From: Pseudoscleropodium purum
Taxonomy: Eukaryota; Streptophyta; Bryopsida; Hypnales; Brachytheciaceae
Reading direction: 5' to 3'
DNA: 64,000 bases
Assembly: GCA_963969395.1 (NCBI GenBank)
Contig: OZ017803.1
Span: 868,001 to 932,000, forward strand
The notes under the pieces are model-generated. The model was not told the origin of the DNA and searched no databases. It was given only the letters and a program-made list of their open reading frames with translations. The position numbers and the translations under genes are program-made. Of the stretch, positions 22,673-33,829 are shown in pieces. Every line of letters begins with the position of its first letter. Positions within the stretch are counted from its first letter, which is position 1.

Positions 22673-24807
22673 ACATGATTAAGAGTTGAGTGTCAATGCC
22701 ATACGAATAGTGAACTAAAAAAGAGAGATAATCAAGATGATTGATTCTTACAAACCAATATTTCACATAGAAATGACAAAATGGAATTTTACATTATCAT
22801 TTGTAATCATAAAATGCAATAGCAAACTCAATCAAACATGAAAACCATTTAGCAACATAGAGCCCCAATCATGACGGATGCCAATCCATCAGTGTTACTT
22901 TAAAAACATTTTGACAACAGAAAAGTCCAACCATGCTTGGCAACTAACCATCGTTGCCTAAGAAAGCTCCTCCACGACATCTCCCTCACCCGAAGCACTC
23001 AATAAGCTCTGATAGTCATCAGGAAAACCAATTACCGTCATACAAAATTAAACTGAGTAAGACGAAGTAGCTGCCAAGTCTCCAGAAAGTTATCAAAATC
23101 AAGTAAACATCACAATATACGGTTTGAATTCAAACTCCCAATCAAAGTGCTGTACTGCTAATAGGCTCAAATGCATACCTAGAAAAATTGCGCAATGCAG
23201 AATCTTCTCAGCGTGATTTAAACACACATTAGAGCTATTAATCAAGAAACCAAAAGTGTAAATGCCCACCAAAGTACACACCCGGTAGAAAACACCAAAT
23301 CCAGCATACGCATTGACCTTCACGGGCACGTTTGTTATAAGGAACAGCAACTGTAAATACAAGTACCTTGTCAGAACAGCTTTTAAGTTATCAGTGTAGA
23401 CAGATAGCACGTTATCAAAACCTTCATCCAACACACCCGAAATTACAATATGCTCGCAAAAGCATCTGCACCAAGGCCTTGCACAGATAGGAGAGGAGAG
23501 GAGCCCATTCAATACCTGCAGGCCGACGGAAAGAACTGTCATGCACATATCTCATATCTCAACGTATGCGGAAGGCAGTGCATCATATAACCATGTCAAG
23601 ACTTTTTTTGGAAACGTTCACTAATGTTGTTGTCCTCTACTTTGACGCAATATAATTTGGCATTTCATTAGAGATCAACTTGCTTAAAGCCGGATAGCAA
23701 GAATGTGGTCTCCTCAAGGTTTCCCTTGCTTGAAGATATATCCCGACCTCGTGCCAAAGTGCAGACTAAGCTGACAGAGGAGCCATTGGCTCGTTGACCC
23801 CTTCCAAACTGGCTTGACACATGCGTTTCAGAGCTAAGAGAACACCGAGGTCACTTTGTGGTTTTAAAGAACCTCCGTTCATCCTTCGCAGACATGTGTT
23901 GTCCTTTTCCTCGGGATGTTTATCTGGCTTTTGAACACGAGCCTGCATCAAGAGGAATCGCTCATTGAAAGAATGCCTGAAACTGGGCCATACATAGTGA
24001 AAACCACCTAGAAGAGCAAGGGAACCTTGGATTGCTCGTCCGAGCTAATCTTTTAACCGTGAGTTGAAGGCCATACTGAATTGCCTTGCTACACTGCCCT
24101 CTATCACGCATTTGTGAACTAGGGGAAGCAACAAAGTTATCTACATTGTACCAGTCAATAACATAAAAACAAAGAAACCACATCAAATTGTATGTCGTGT
24201 GAAAGGATAAGCAACTCCTAAAGCTCGCAGAACTTGAGTGAGCATGGGTAGGTTAGATCCACTCCATTGAATCTTCCAAAAATGCGATACCTTCATCTTG
24301 TTCTGGTGCTCTGCCGACTCCTCTGACTTGCAGAGTGCATGACTTTCACCCATGACAAGCTGATTATGTTGTCGAGCCACCAGCTCTTTGATAGACCTGC
24401 TCACGAAACAAACACAACTTTAGACAACGGGTTCTGAAGACCTCGCTTATGCAGGAGTCCTTCCGCATAAGTAAAGCTCGAGTCATAAGCTCAATTTATT
24501 ACGAACGAATTTTTTTTCTGTTTAGTTTTTCAAAAATAATCTTCAAAATTGCTTTTCTGCTCGGGAGTGAGGCTTGATAACAGTAATCAAATCAGTGCCA
24601 GCCAAGCAATTCTTGAAGTACCAGAAACTTTTGTCTTCGAAGAGTATACGATATTACACATTCCAATTCAATTCTTCGAGCAATTTGACTGAATTTTCTA
24701 ACAAGGTTACCTTAGGGATTGTCAAAGTTTGCAGTTTCAGCCGCGAAGGCAATAATTTGTGTCGACTGAATGTTTTCAAACCCAACACCGAGCGCTTCTG
24801 AGTCTCC

Positions 24808-24856
24808 TCATCTCATCTCATCTCATCTCCTCTCCTCTCCTCTCCTCTCCTCTCCT
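24808..24856. repeat. pentanucleotide microsatellite, (TCTCA)n then (TCTCC)n
   Basis: About four TCTCA units are followed by about six TCTCC units, a compound pyrimidine-only tract. Confidence 0.9.
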
Positions 24857-25049
24857 AAACCCCTTAACGAGACTTCAAATCACAATGCCTAGATCGCGTG
24901 CATTCTCAAAGCACAAGTCCTGAACGCCCCCTACTTTTTGTCATACAGTAAGTTCAAGACTGCACGAGCAATAGAAAAATTGAAGATCTTCTAAGAATTG
25001 CGTGAATTCCATGAACTGCTTCTGACCTGGTTTGTACGAAGGATCCCTG

Positions 25050-25271
25050 CCTGTGGGGAGGGGCTTGGCCTTGCAGACCGTCAATGAATTGAAGGAGGTC
25101 ATGCAGCTCACCACTTGTGAATCCTCGATCGCTGAAGCTTTCGTAACAACATCCCCACCGCACCGTGGATCTTGGCAAACGATGATGCAAGACCCGAACA
25201 CTTGCGGGATGCGCGTGGCACGCACTTCCAGAGCTGTTGCCGAACCGATTTGCCTCACCAGCTCTGGGTCT
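25050..25271 (-). pseudogene. GH3 beta-glucosidase exon fragment, frameshifted
   Basis: After an acceptor-like TTGAAG/A at 25271 the minus strand reads DPELVRQIGSATALEVRAT, then RIPQVFGSC and VCQDPR. This is close to the plant glycoside hydrolase family 3 segment that precedes the DPRWGRCYES motif. The frame is then lost: a 5-bp tandem duplication (CGGTG twice) splits DPR from W-G-C-C-Y-E-S-F, which continues in another frame. A second shift separates EDSQVVSCMTSF from IDGLQGQAP. Catalytic residues further on are absent. It is therefore a relic of one exon of a cell-wall-type beta-glucosidase/exoglucanase gene. No other GH3 exon was recognised nearby. Confidence 0.75.
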
Positions 25272-26170
25272 CTTCAAAACCAGACAGAGCTTAACACGGT
25301 GAGCACAACACAAAGCACAGGTTTCGAAACAGGTATAACTTACAAGCACATGGAAAAAAAAAAACAGAATAAAACGGAAAAATTCGCAGCACAATTGTAG
25401 TAAGAAGTACACTAATACCCTCCGGATGGCTACAAGGGAACTATGTATTGGTAACCCCCTTCGGAACCACTGATTTATGGATTGAAATTTACCAACTGGA
25501 TTCATCCCATCATGAAAAAAATACAATTGAGACACCTGTGACTAAATTTCATTTCGTCGAATCAATGAGGCACTTTGCAAAAGTTGGTCAAGCAACAAAT
25601 AAAGTCTTCAGATGAGATCCCGAAGCGCGCAAAACGCAAAACTACTCACAGGGTGGTTACTTCCCTTCCCCGCGTCTTCTGCACTCTGCAATTCTCCTTG
25701 TCCTGACAAGGGATTTACAGCATTTCCTTGATCCGCAGGGGAGAATGTATGTGAGAGCGCAGGAGATTCGCATGTCTTCCCTTGTAATCCATCAGGTTAA
25801 TTGAGCCTGCACGCTAAAGCAAATTGCGATTAGGATAGTTTAACTATGTAGTAATCATGCGATTCCAGAAGTACATTCTACTAAAATGTAGACACTATAT
25901 ATCCCGTGAGCGAATCAACATATCCTAAGAACCTTGCGATGCCCACACAAACAAGATCTAAGTATTTTGGGGGGCAAGAGAGCCACCATGAATGAGAACC
26001 ATTCATATGCCTCTAGATCGGAGGGAGTTTCACTGCAGTGATCAGAGGGCTTCAGTGATCGAACAACGTTGCCAAAATAATACCCTGACAGTTCCATCTT
26101 CGTCTCCGACAAATTGGAATTCAGAAAGGTCGTCGAAAGCGCAGATTCTAGAGGACTGAGGAAACCACAG

Positions 26171-27199
26171 GTGTTTAGGATTAGTACATCTCATTCTCGC
26201 TTGCGAGTCTCAAACTACCATAACCTTCATTGAGATTTCAAATAGCATTTCCCGAATTGCATCGATCCACTCTTCATCGCAAGTCTTGAACTCTGCTCTT
26301 GCAAGAGATTTTCCATTGGCAAATTTGCAGTTAAAAATGGAAAAGCTTTGGAGCAAGGAGACTTAGTTTGTAAAACTCAAACGAAGATCTTGGTTATTGT
26401 TCCTTCTCAGATTCATTACAGCTAAAAGACAGACAACTGATGTACGAATATGAAATAGACTTCCAGTATCTGCGGATTCAACAAAGTGTCCTTGAAAGAG
26501 ATGAAATCATTTGGAACCACTCTTGTTGTTGGTTGCACTTTGCTGTTGCCCACTGAACTAGTCTGGTCATAGCCATATTATTATAAGGGTAACTAAGTAA
26601 CACCCCATTGCATCAATCCGAATAAACAATTGAGCATTGTTCTTATGAGTAATTGCCTTAATTTATTGTCGAATCTTGTTTCAAGTCAAAATAGTATTCT
26701 AGACTCTTTTCTTATACATTTTGGGATTCCATATGAAGAAACCATGCATAGTTTCAAAGTGATGAAAGTAGGTGTACCCAAAAGCAACCCTAGACTCTCA
26801 CAATTCAAGGTGTTACATTTTAGGTGAGAATCTCTAGGCCACAAGTTGGTCTTAAAAAGGGTTCACAATTAGACACACTTAGATTATGAGCATGTTGTAC
26901 TGTACAATGCAAAAACTTTTCCAATAAACAATGAAAGTAATCAACTAGTATATGTAGCAAACTTGAAAAAAATTTGGGGTCCAAATTCAAGTTTCTTATG
27001 AATTTTTGAAGTGTGTTGCCTGAATGAGGGAACTCAAAAGCATTACTAGATACCCCAAATCTACAAAAAGGGCACTCGTAATAGTCATTAAACTCATAAT
27101 ACGCTCTTTTCCAAAAGACAAACACCTGTGATCCGTGACCCATAAAATGGGATGGAGGCCTTCGACATCATCCACTCAATCGATGAAAATCATGCAACA
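26171..27199. other. intergenic DNA, nothing recognised
   Basis: Short frames occur on both strands (for example 26820-27143 minus) but have no motif or splice context that supports a gene. The segment turns AT-rich after about 26570. Confidence 0.4.
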
Positions 27200-27341
27200 T
27201 TCGTCCATCCGCATTCATCCAGAACTACTTATTCGTCCATCCGCATTCGTCCGTCCACACTCGTCCACCCGCATTCATCCAGAGTTACTTATTCGTCCAT
27301 CCGCATTCGTCCCGTCCACACTCGTCCATCCGCATTCGTCT
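27200..27341. repeat. 60-bp minisatellite just upstream of the DUF3593 gene
   Basis: Units start at 27210, 27270 and 27331 with CGCATTCATCCAGA or a variant. Each is built of smaller CGTCCATCCGCATT/CGTCCACACT motifs, so the array has a higher-order structure. There are about 2.3 units. It ends 65 bp before the ATG at 27407 and so lies in the promoter or 5' leader. Confidence 0.85.
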
Positions 27342-27406
27342 GAACTTTTGAGTTGAGTCTAGGCTTATCATCCTCACTGCGCGGCAGTTGCAAAGCGAGC
27401 TTGGCG

Positions 27407-29100
27407 ATGGCGATGCCCTCCTACACCGCCCTCGTCGTCGCGCCCTCGCGGCCCTTGTTGTTGAACTCTTCCTGGAGCGGCTTCAAACCAAGTCACTTCT
27501 CCGTACTCCCACCTCCATTACGACGCGGAAGAAGAATTGGCTACAATTCGAATCCTAGGATAAGAAGACAGGGAGTGGTAGTGGCAGGCTTTCTGCCCGT
27601 GGATCCTTGGGCGCCCAACACCGACCAGCAGAGCATTGCGTCTTCGTTGTTCGCGGCGTCGTTGTTCCCGTACCTTGGCTTCTTGTATCACCTCACCAAG
27701 TCCAAGACGGCGCCGAAGCTCACGCTCTTCGGCTTCTACTTTTTGCTCGCTTTCGTTGGAGCCACAAGTAATTGATTCTGTACTTTCGCTTCTCCTCTGA
27801 TTTCAGGCACTTTCTTCTTCTACATTGTCGCTTAATGCCGCGTGAGCTCGAGGTTTAGTTCGGTGATGGTGTAGATTGATAGCTCGGAACCGTTTGAGGT
27901 ACGAGATTTTTTCAATTTTTATTCCTGGTAAGAACATGGCGTAATTCGAAGTTAAGAAAATGTGCGCTAGGGACTGTGTCATGGCCTTACACATTGAAAC
28001 GCGAGGTAGAAAACTCGAAAAGGAAAAGAATTCGAGGATATCAGGAAATGGGCTGGACCTAAGATTTCGATTTTGTTTTTCAATGAAATGAAACTGAAGC
28101 AGCGTGCAATTTTGTTTTAATCGTAAAAATTTGGATGCTTGGTGAATTGGATATTTATTTTTTGAAGTCTGATATTCCTGAGGCTCTAATAGCATCCCCT
28201 TCTTGAAATGCGCAATGTATGTGTATTAAAGAATTCAATATATTTCATGTGTTAGATTTTACTAGGGCACACTTCGGGAACATGGACGGTTTTTGAGCCT
28301 CCTACCTTGGGACTGATTCAAATTGTAGATAACGTACAATTGAGGTTTCGAGGACAATGTTCCGTTGGCAGACAGAGAAGCTTTTTGACATGGCCAAAGC
28401 TCTACATTCTCGATTGTAGTGTGAGTCATTTCATCTTCATTTAGTTTCACAGTTACTAATTTGTTGTGTATGTGTGTTTCGTGTCAATCGCCTGGTCACT
28501 TCTTCAAAATGGAGCAGTTCCAGCAGGCATTTATGGTGCGTTTGAACTTTTTTCTTGCAGATGTCTCACTTGTAGTCATACATTTGTGAAGCAGGTTCAT
28601 AGTGTGCATTGCCCTAGCTCATTTGGTACCAGTGTTATGTCCTCTTATGCCAATTATGCTTAGCCTGTAAATGCTCACATCGTTGCTGATTCTGTGTCTA
28701 TAAGATTTAGAATAAATCGCTTAGGAGGGTAACAAATTTATTGTTCGGATGAAAAAATCATGGCCTACAGTTTTTAATGGTTAATATATGTTTTGACGTT
28801 GATTATAATTGACTGTAAGCTTCCAAAGTGGACTTCTTCTATTTTGCTTCGGGACGTAGGGGTTACTGTAATGCATGAAACTCATTGATCTAATATGGAC
28901 TTTCGTGTGCAACAGCCAAGGTACACTACGGAACATCCCTGTCCAATGTAGATTGGCTGCATGGAGGTGCTGAATCCTTGTTGACACTAACAAATCTCTT
29001 CATCGTGTTCGGATTACGTAATGCTTTGCAAAGTCCTCCGAAATCTGAAGATGAGGCTCCTGCGCAAGAGGAAGACGAGCGTATTCCCCTATCAAAGTGA
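27407..29100 (+). CDS. plastid DUF3593-type membrane protein (join 27407-27767, 28518-28535, 28916-29100)
   Basis: The spliced product is 187 residues. Residues 1-60 are Ser/Arg/Pro-rich, like a chloroplast transit peptide. The mature part has a hydrophobic stretch LFAASLFPYLGFLYHLTKS (about 81-99), a second one LTLFGFYFLLAFVGAT (about 105-120), then IPAGIYAKVHYGTSLSNVD, WLHGGAESLLTLTNLFIV and an acidic tail ending PLSK. This order matches, from memory, the DUF3593 family of cyanobacteria and plastids, whose function is not established. Exon 1 ends ACAA/GTAATT (phase 1). The conserved IPAGIY needs an 18-nt exon between ...GGAGCAG and GTGCGT. Exon 3 starts after TGCAACAG with CCAAGG. Alternative acceptors within the microexon (after TTCCAG or CAG) would keep frame but lose P-A. 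The TTG at 27353 is in frame but not a likely start. Confidence 0.8.
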
Positions 29101-29921
29101 TACTTTGTCAACTTGCTGTACTGTTTCTGTATGATAGACAGTCAGAACATCGAAGCCAATTGTGTACTTGTATTGACTCGAGAACCGTCAATTTGAATAG
29201 GATCATTTAATTTTAATCTTTCAGATAATTTTGTAGCCTCCAAATGTATGAGCTTGCTTGAAAACAGGTCCTCCAACAACAGTTTCCTCCGATTGCTCAT
29301 GCAGTGTGGGAATATCCATTCAGTGGACTCTTGCTGCCTTTCTTGTTTAACCCAAAATGACCTTTGAAGTTTAAGATTTTCCTCTTTGTTGACAATGGCT
29401 AGGTACCTACAGTTTTTACTTACTGCAATTATGTAAAAATTGATTGAAGTTTGGATGAAGGAATAAGGTGTGGTTGTTAGCAATTAGAAGAGAAAGTGTG
29501 TAGAAGTGAAAATAGAAAAAAAAATTATAAATTTTAACCTATGGTTTCAAAGTTCAATAAGATTTTATCTTTTTGTCAGTTCTCAATACACTAACAATCA
29601 AATTTCCCCAATCACCTCTTTTTATCACAAGCAACTCATGTATTCACATTTGGTTGGCTTCTTCCAATTAACAAATGAATTAAGCATAACTTGGTAAAAT
29701 GCCAATTCCCTCTCTCCTTTGATTGAAAATGGGGTTGTCTACCATCCCTCAAACATGTACACTACATTTGTTAACCCAAGTAAAAAATGAGACTTATCAC
29801 CACAATACTTCACTAAAAATAATCCAATTCTTAAACAATTAGCTGGGTGCATTCTTCACTTCTACCCTACTCTTGAAAGTCATCTATTGGCTACTTTCTT
29901 GACCTCAATGTTCTTCCAAAG

Positions 29922-30055
29922 TTAACCCTAGAAGAACACCATAGATCAAAGTGGTTCTGTGGATGACTTCACTGCTAACTATAAAAAAAATAGAATGCAC
30001 CTACTAGTTCAATAATCAAAGTATTTTGGTGACTACCTTGTCACGACCAAGTCCA
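29922..30055 (+). mobile_element. short TTAA/CCCT MITE, copy 2
   Basis: It starts TTAACCCTAGAAGAACACC and contains the family core AGAATGCACCTACTAGTTCAA and TTTTGGTGACTACCTT. Its right terminus is degraded. Confidence 0.6.
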
Positions 30056-30523
30056 CATCATTATTGTTGAAAGTGTCTCTCACAAGTGCAAAAACATTTT
30101 TGTTTCAAGTCATCTCCCTTGAAAAGAATGTACTCAATGAACCATCTGATACCAGTCTAAATATGTTCTTGAAAGTATATGTAATTTACAGCAATGGCGA
30201 AAACCATTGTACTGCAATCCCTTATCACTAAGTTAATAAGTGGTTTGCAAATATCAGTCCCTTGAATTGTGATTGTATGTCCTAAACTGCACCTAACTTA
30301 CACAACCCAGGGCGTCAGGCCTTCTATAGAATGGACACAGCTACAATCGAAAAATCTCTTCTCAGAGAATACTCTACAGCTTGAGGACTTTGAATTCATG
30401 ACCCATGTGGAAACAATTTGCATGAGCAACGAACCAAATAGGCAAACCAACCAACCCCCAAATTTAAAAGGCTCGAGTCAAGGCACCTCAAATGTTGCCT
30501 TCCAGAGATCCAGACCTGAAGGG

Positions 30524-30613
30524 GTTTAGGGTTTAGGGAGTCAACCAGAAGGTGGTTTTAGGGTTTACGGTTTAGGAAGTCCACCAGAAGGTGGTTTTTA
30601 GGGTTTAGGGTGT
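30524..30613 (+). repeat. minisatellite built on TTTAGGG telomere motifs
   Basis: TTTAGGGTTTAGGG, followed by AGTCAACCAGAAGGTGG, is repeated as about 2.5 imperfect units of roughly 38 bp; the third stops after TTTAGGGTTTAGGG. TTTAGGG is the plant telomere unit. The combination with the CCAGAAGGTGG spacer is a local interstitial array, not a telomere. Confidence 0.8.
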
Positions 30614-31123
30614 CAAGACTAGACGCTAGTGAGCATTGGTGAAGCAAAACTTGTTTTTTCCAAAATCTCGCTACTTTCAAGGACAGCCAAACACCATCAC
30701 CCAAACCCAGTTTAACCCGGTTACGGTAGAAAAACGGTGAGGGAGATATGCTGGCTCCGGACCAAAAGGGAGGAGGCTATTGCATTGACAGAAAGCTACA
30801 TGTGAACAAGTTGTTTAAGTAGGATCTTACTCGAAAAGCAAGGCAGCAGTGCCCCAAGGACATAGCGTCTCGTAGAGTAGTTGCTGTAGGCCTGTAGCTA
30901 CTTGTTTTGGGGGAGGGGAGAGCCTCTCTCATAGCGCAGCTGCTTATTTTTGGAAAAAAAATCGTCAGGAAACAACTGTTTCGAGGGCTGCATTGCATGG
31001 GCATCATCAGAGTTGTTTCATAATTTTGACCCTCATTTGTCATTTGCCACCCGTAATAACCAAACCCAACATTTGATTCACCCACTCCACTTCCCAGTCC
31101 GTCTCGACACTCACTAGTGTGGA

Positions 31124-33808
31124 TCAGAGTCCCTGCGACGCTGGTGCGCTGACAAGCCTTGTGAGACGGGCATGCGGATGCCTCTGTGCAGCCTGCAGGA
31201 GAAACTTTCCAAAGGACGAGACGTCTCCCAGATCTTCCAGCTCCTCTTCGTCTTCGACTTCTTCACTGGACTCCTCCACAATCTCCAGCTCCTCGGCAAT
31301 CTCGTGCAAGTGCCCAACGGTGGTGAGGTCTCTCAGCCACGAATCCGTGCTAACGGAGTTTGTTAAAGAAGAGGAGGAGGAGGAGGTTAGCTGATCCGTT
31401 TGATCATGTTTCTTGTATTGGATTGTTTCTGCATCCTGTTGAAAAAAAAATGGCAATTAGGTTATCGAAAAGGACTCCAGACATTGCACTAGTTTGTTTC
31501 AAGCGACGCTGATCAGGCATGACTTCAGTTGCAGGAATGACAAAGTGTAGGGCACTGTGTAAGGCTCTAGTAAAAGGCACCAGTGTCTTGCACGAAGTGT
31601 AAGACAAAGTGAAATGACTAATTGCAACTGAAACTGCACTAAGCCAAACTAGAAGCACGAAGAAGTGCAATTCCCTAAGCTGTTTATATAGGATAAGCTA
31701 CTCCATCTCGTGGCTTACCAATTTTAAGACAACTGAGACTTGGGTAAGGCAACAGTGACTCAATGGAGTGGCCTACCTAGCACACACAACAAGAACATCC
31801 ATACACTCTAAGCTGATATCAGGTCAATTTCATGAAGGTATTTCTGTTAGTTATCTTCGTTTAATTATGACCAACGGCACGTACACAGCAGTCGGGCAAA
31901 CTCATTCACAATTGAATCGTTCTTTAATGCAAATTGCGTAAACCTCCAAAAGAAACTATATCATCAATTTATCGTGCTCTCGTTGACATTCAGCAGCTAC
32001 AAAGACCTGTCAACAGCGGCAACCCCCCACAGACGCTACATTCTTTAAATAGGACATACACTGCAAGCCTCCTGAGCAGATAACTTCTTCCAGCACATAT
32101 GCTGACTCTGCATATTCTAGGCCGCAATGTAGCCCACTGTACACTCGGCGGAATCAGGACCACTGTAGGTTCAAAGACTGTCTGTTGGCTCAGAAGATGC
32201 TAATACATGCTGAAAAATCTAACAGGAAACACCCTTCCTTCCAGAGCAAGTCGAGCCCATTCAAATTGCACGCTGTATTTGCATATGGCAACGCACGAAC
32301 TTGCAAGAGAGAAGTTACCCAATCTGTGCCAACTGGCAGATGCTGCTACATATAAATCTCACTAAAACACTCTCAACCCCTGAAAAGACCAATTCGATTG
32401 ATCGCATTGAGAAAAATCAATAACTCACTTGAGGGTTCCCTTTCGACCTACTCAAAACACTCAAAAAACACCTAGTGCTACGGATTCCTACTGTAAAACA
32501 GACCAATTCGACTGATCACATCGTCAAAATCAAAATTCAGACGGGGCCAAACATTGCACCACCAGAACCAGCGAACAACATTTCTCGCAACGCTCCCCAA
32601 ACCCAAAAAAAAGGTACAAAAGAAAGTCCTCACACGCCCTCCTCAAACCTCTAAAAAAACACGAAAAAAGTCACTACCTGCAGCCACGAAAACACCGAGC
32701 GCGCCTTCGCTCCACCTCCGTGTTGCTCTCGTCCTCTCCACAACGGCGACGCTCCCCCTTGCACATCCTTGAACCCCCAATCGGAAGAATCAAACCTAGC
32801 TCCCCTCTTAGTACTCCTCGCCTTCTTCCTCACATCACTAGATCGGCTTGGAAACACGCGGTTTCTCGACGTCATAGGACTCGCCAGCACCTTCACCCAC
32901 TTGGGACTATGCCACACTGGACTGAAACAACGCTGCACGTCATGCTCTTGCACAATTGTCGCGCTACTAACACCACGAGCGCCATCGCCGTCACGCACTT
33001 CATAAATCTCGAAGTCTTCGTCCAAGTAGTCGTCAGCTTGCTCGTTGATCACGCGCGCAGCAGTCTCCTCTGCACTTCGGAAGTCCAACGGCAGCGACTG
33101 CGAACGCATCTTCTGGGCGTTCATCAGGATGCGTAATTCGGGGTTGGGGTGCGCGGGGTGGCGAGAAAAGCCAGTCGTCTCGGGTAACGACTCGATGGAG
33201 TCGAAGCTCCTGGAAGACTTCGTCGTCTTAGGAGACTCGAGCTTGGGAGAGTCGACATTGGAAGACTTGGGTTTCGGAGACTCGGGATCAAGCTCTGGCT
33301 CTGGCTCTGGCTCTGTGATGGCTCGACGTCGGGCTTGAAACGCTGTCCATTCTTCGAGAATAGCTTTGGAGGTTGGGGCTGCCGAGGTTGGGGGAGTGAG
33401 GTTGTCTGCGGCCATGGTGATGGGGATTACAACCGTGGGGTCGCCATGGGACCCGTTTTGGGATGAAACCCTAGGTCGACTCGCCACGCCGAGGACGTGG
33501 AGCTGTTGCCTGACGCTTTCTAACGTGGAGTTGTTGCCCGACTCGGGTAACGCTGGAAGAGATGCAGCTCGTTCGGGACGTTGTTGCTGGAGGAGCTTCG
33601 GATGTAAGGAAACGTCGACGGCGAGTGATGTTGATGTTCTTGCTGTTGTTGCTATTGTAGTTCTTGTAGTTGTTGTAGTACTACTCGCCATGGCGTCGTA
33701 ACGGAAGCTCTCCCCTCGCCATAACCAGGCCAGTCTCTCCTCTAAGCAACTGGCGCATACGCCGCCGCCGGGTTGGGATTCCGAGGGATGTCTTTTGCAC
33801 TCCCGCAT
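31124..33808 (-). CDS. DUF740/OCTOPUS-like protein with N-terminal Cys/His motif (join 33808-32678, 31435-31124)
   Basis: Two minus-strand exons join in phase 0: donor CTGCAG/GTAGTG at 32678 and acceptor TTTCAACAG/GATGC at 31435. The product is 480 residues. The start is MRECKRHPSE, with a motif C4, H7-P8, then GVCASCLEERLAWLW (about 16-30). The form CxxHP...GVCxxCLxERL is shared by plant DUF740/OCTOPUS-type proteins and some smaller plant families. The rest is low complexity: Thr/Ser-rich near 40-60, an EPEPEPELDPESPKPK stretch near 160-180, an acidic patch DDYLDEDFEIYEVRDGDG near 250, and a basic segment near 320-345. The second exon encodes a Ser run and a very acidic segment (EIAEELEIVEESSEEVEDEE). 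The GTG at 33811 is in frame, but the ATG at 33808 is preferred. Function is not known here; OCTOPUS relatives are membrane-associated scaffold proteins. Confidence 0.65.
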
Positions 33809-33829
33809 CACGCTCCTCGAAGGGCCCTA

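Larger units (their letters stand above)
22900..26170 (-). other. exon-like minus-strand pieces, unknown gene or pseudogene
   Basis: The sequence is less AT-rich here and several minus-strand stretches look like exons bounded by plausible splice sites. One reads LLFLITNVPVKVNAYAGFG, closed by a GTGTGT donor near 23280. Another reads KTCESPALSHTFSPADQGN and closes at a GTGAGT donor near 25656. Others lie near 24040-24140, 24190-24400 and 25920-26150. I could not join them into one open frame and do not recognise a family. The embedded GH3 fragment at 25050-25271 is frameshifted, so at least part of the region is dead. It could be a decayed gene, a non-coding transcript, or a real gene whose exons I cannot place. 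Confidence 0.3.

Noticed and set aside
23099..23548. 149-codon minus-strand frame as one intact membrane protein
   Set aside because: Strong donor- and acceptor-like sites break it into exon-like parts; read as a single exon it has no recognisable family.
27353..27406. Upstream extension of the DUF3593 protein from TTG
   Set aside because: Nuclear genes rarely start at TTG; the ATG at 27407 gives a normal transit peptide.
30269..30529. 86-codon frame before the telomere-motif array
   Set aside because: No domain, no start context, and its end runs into repeat sequence.
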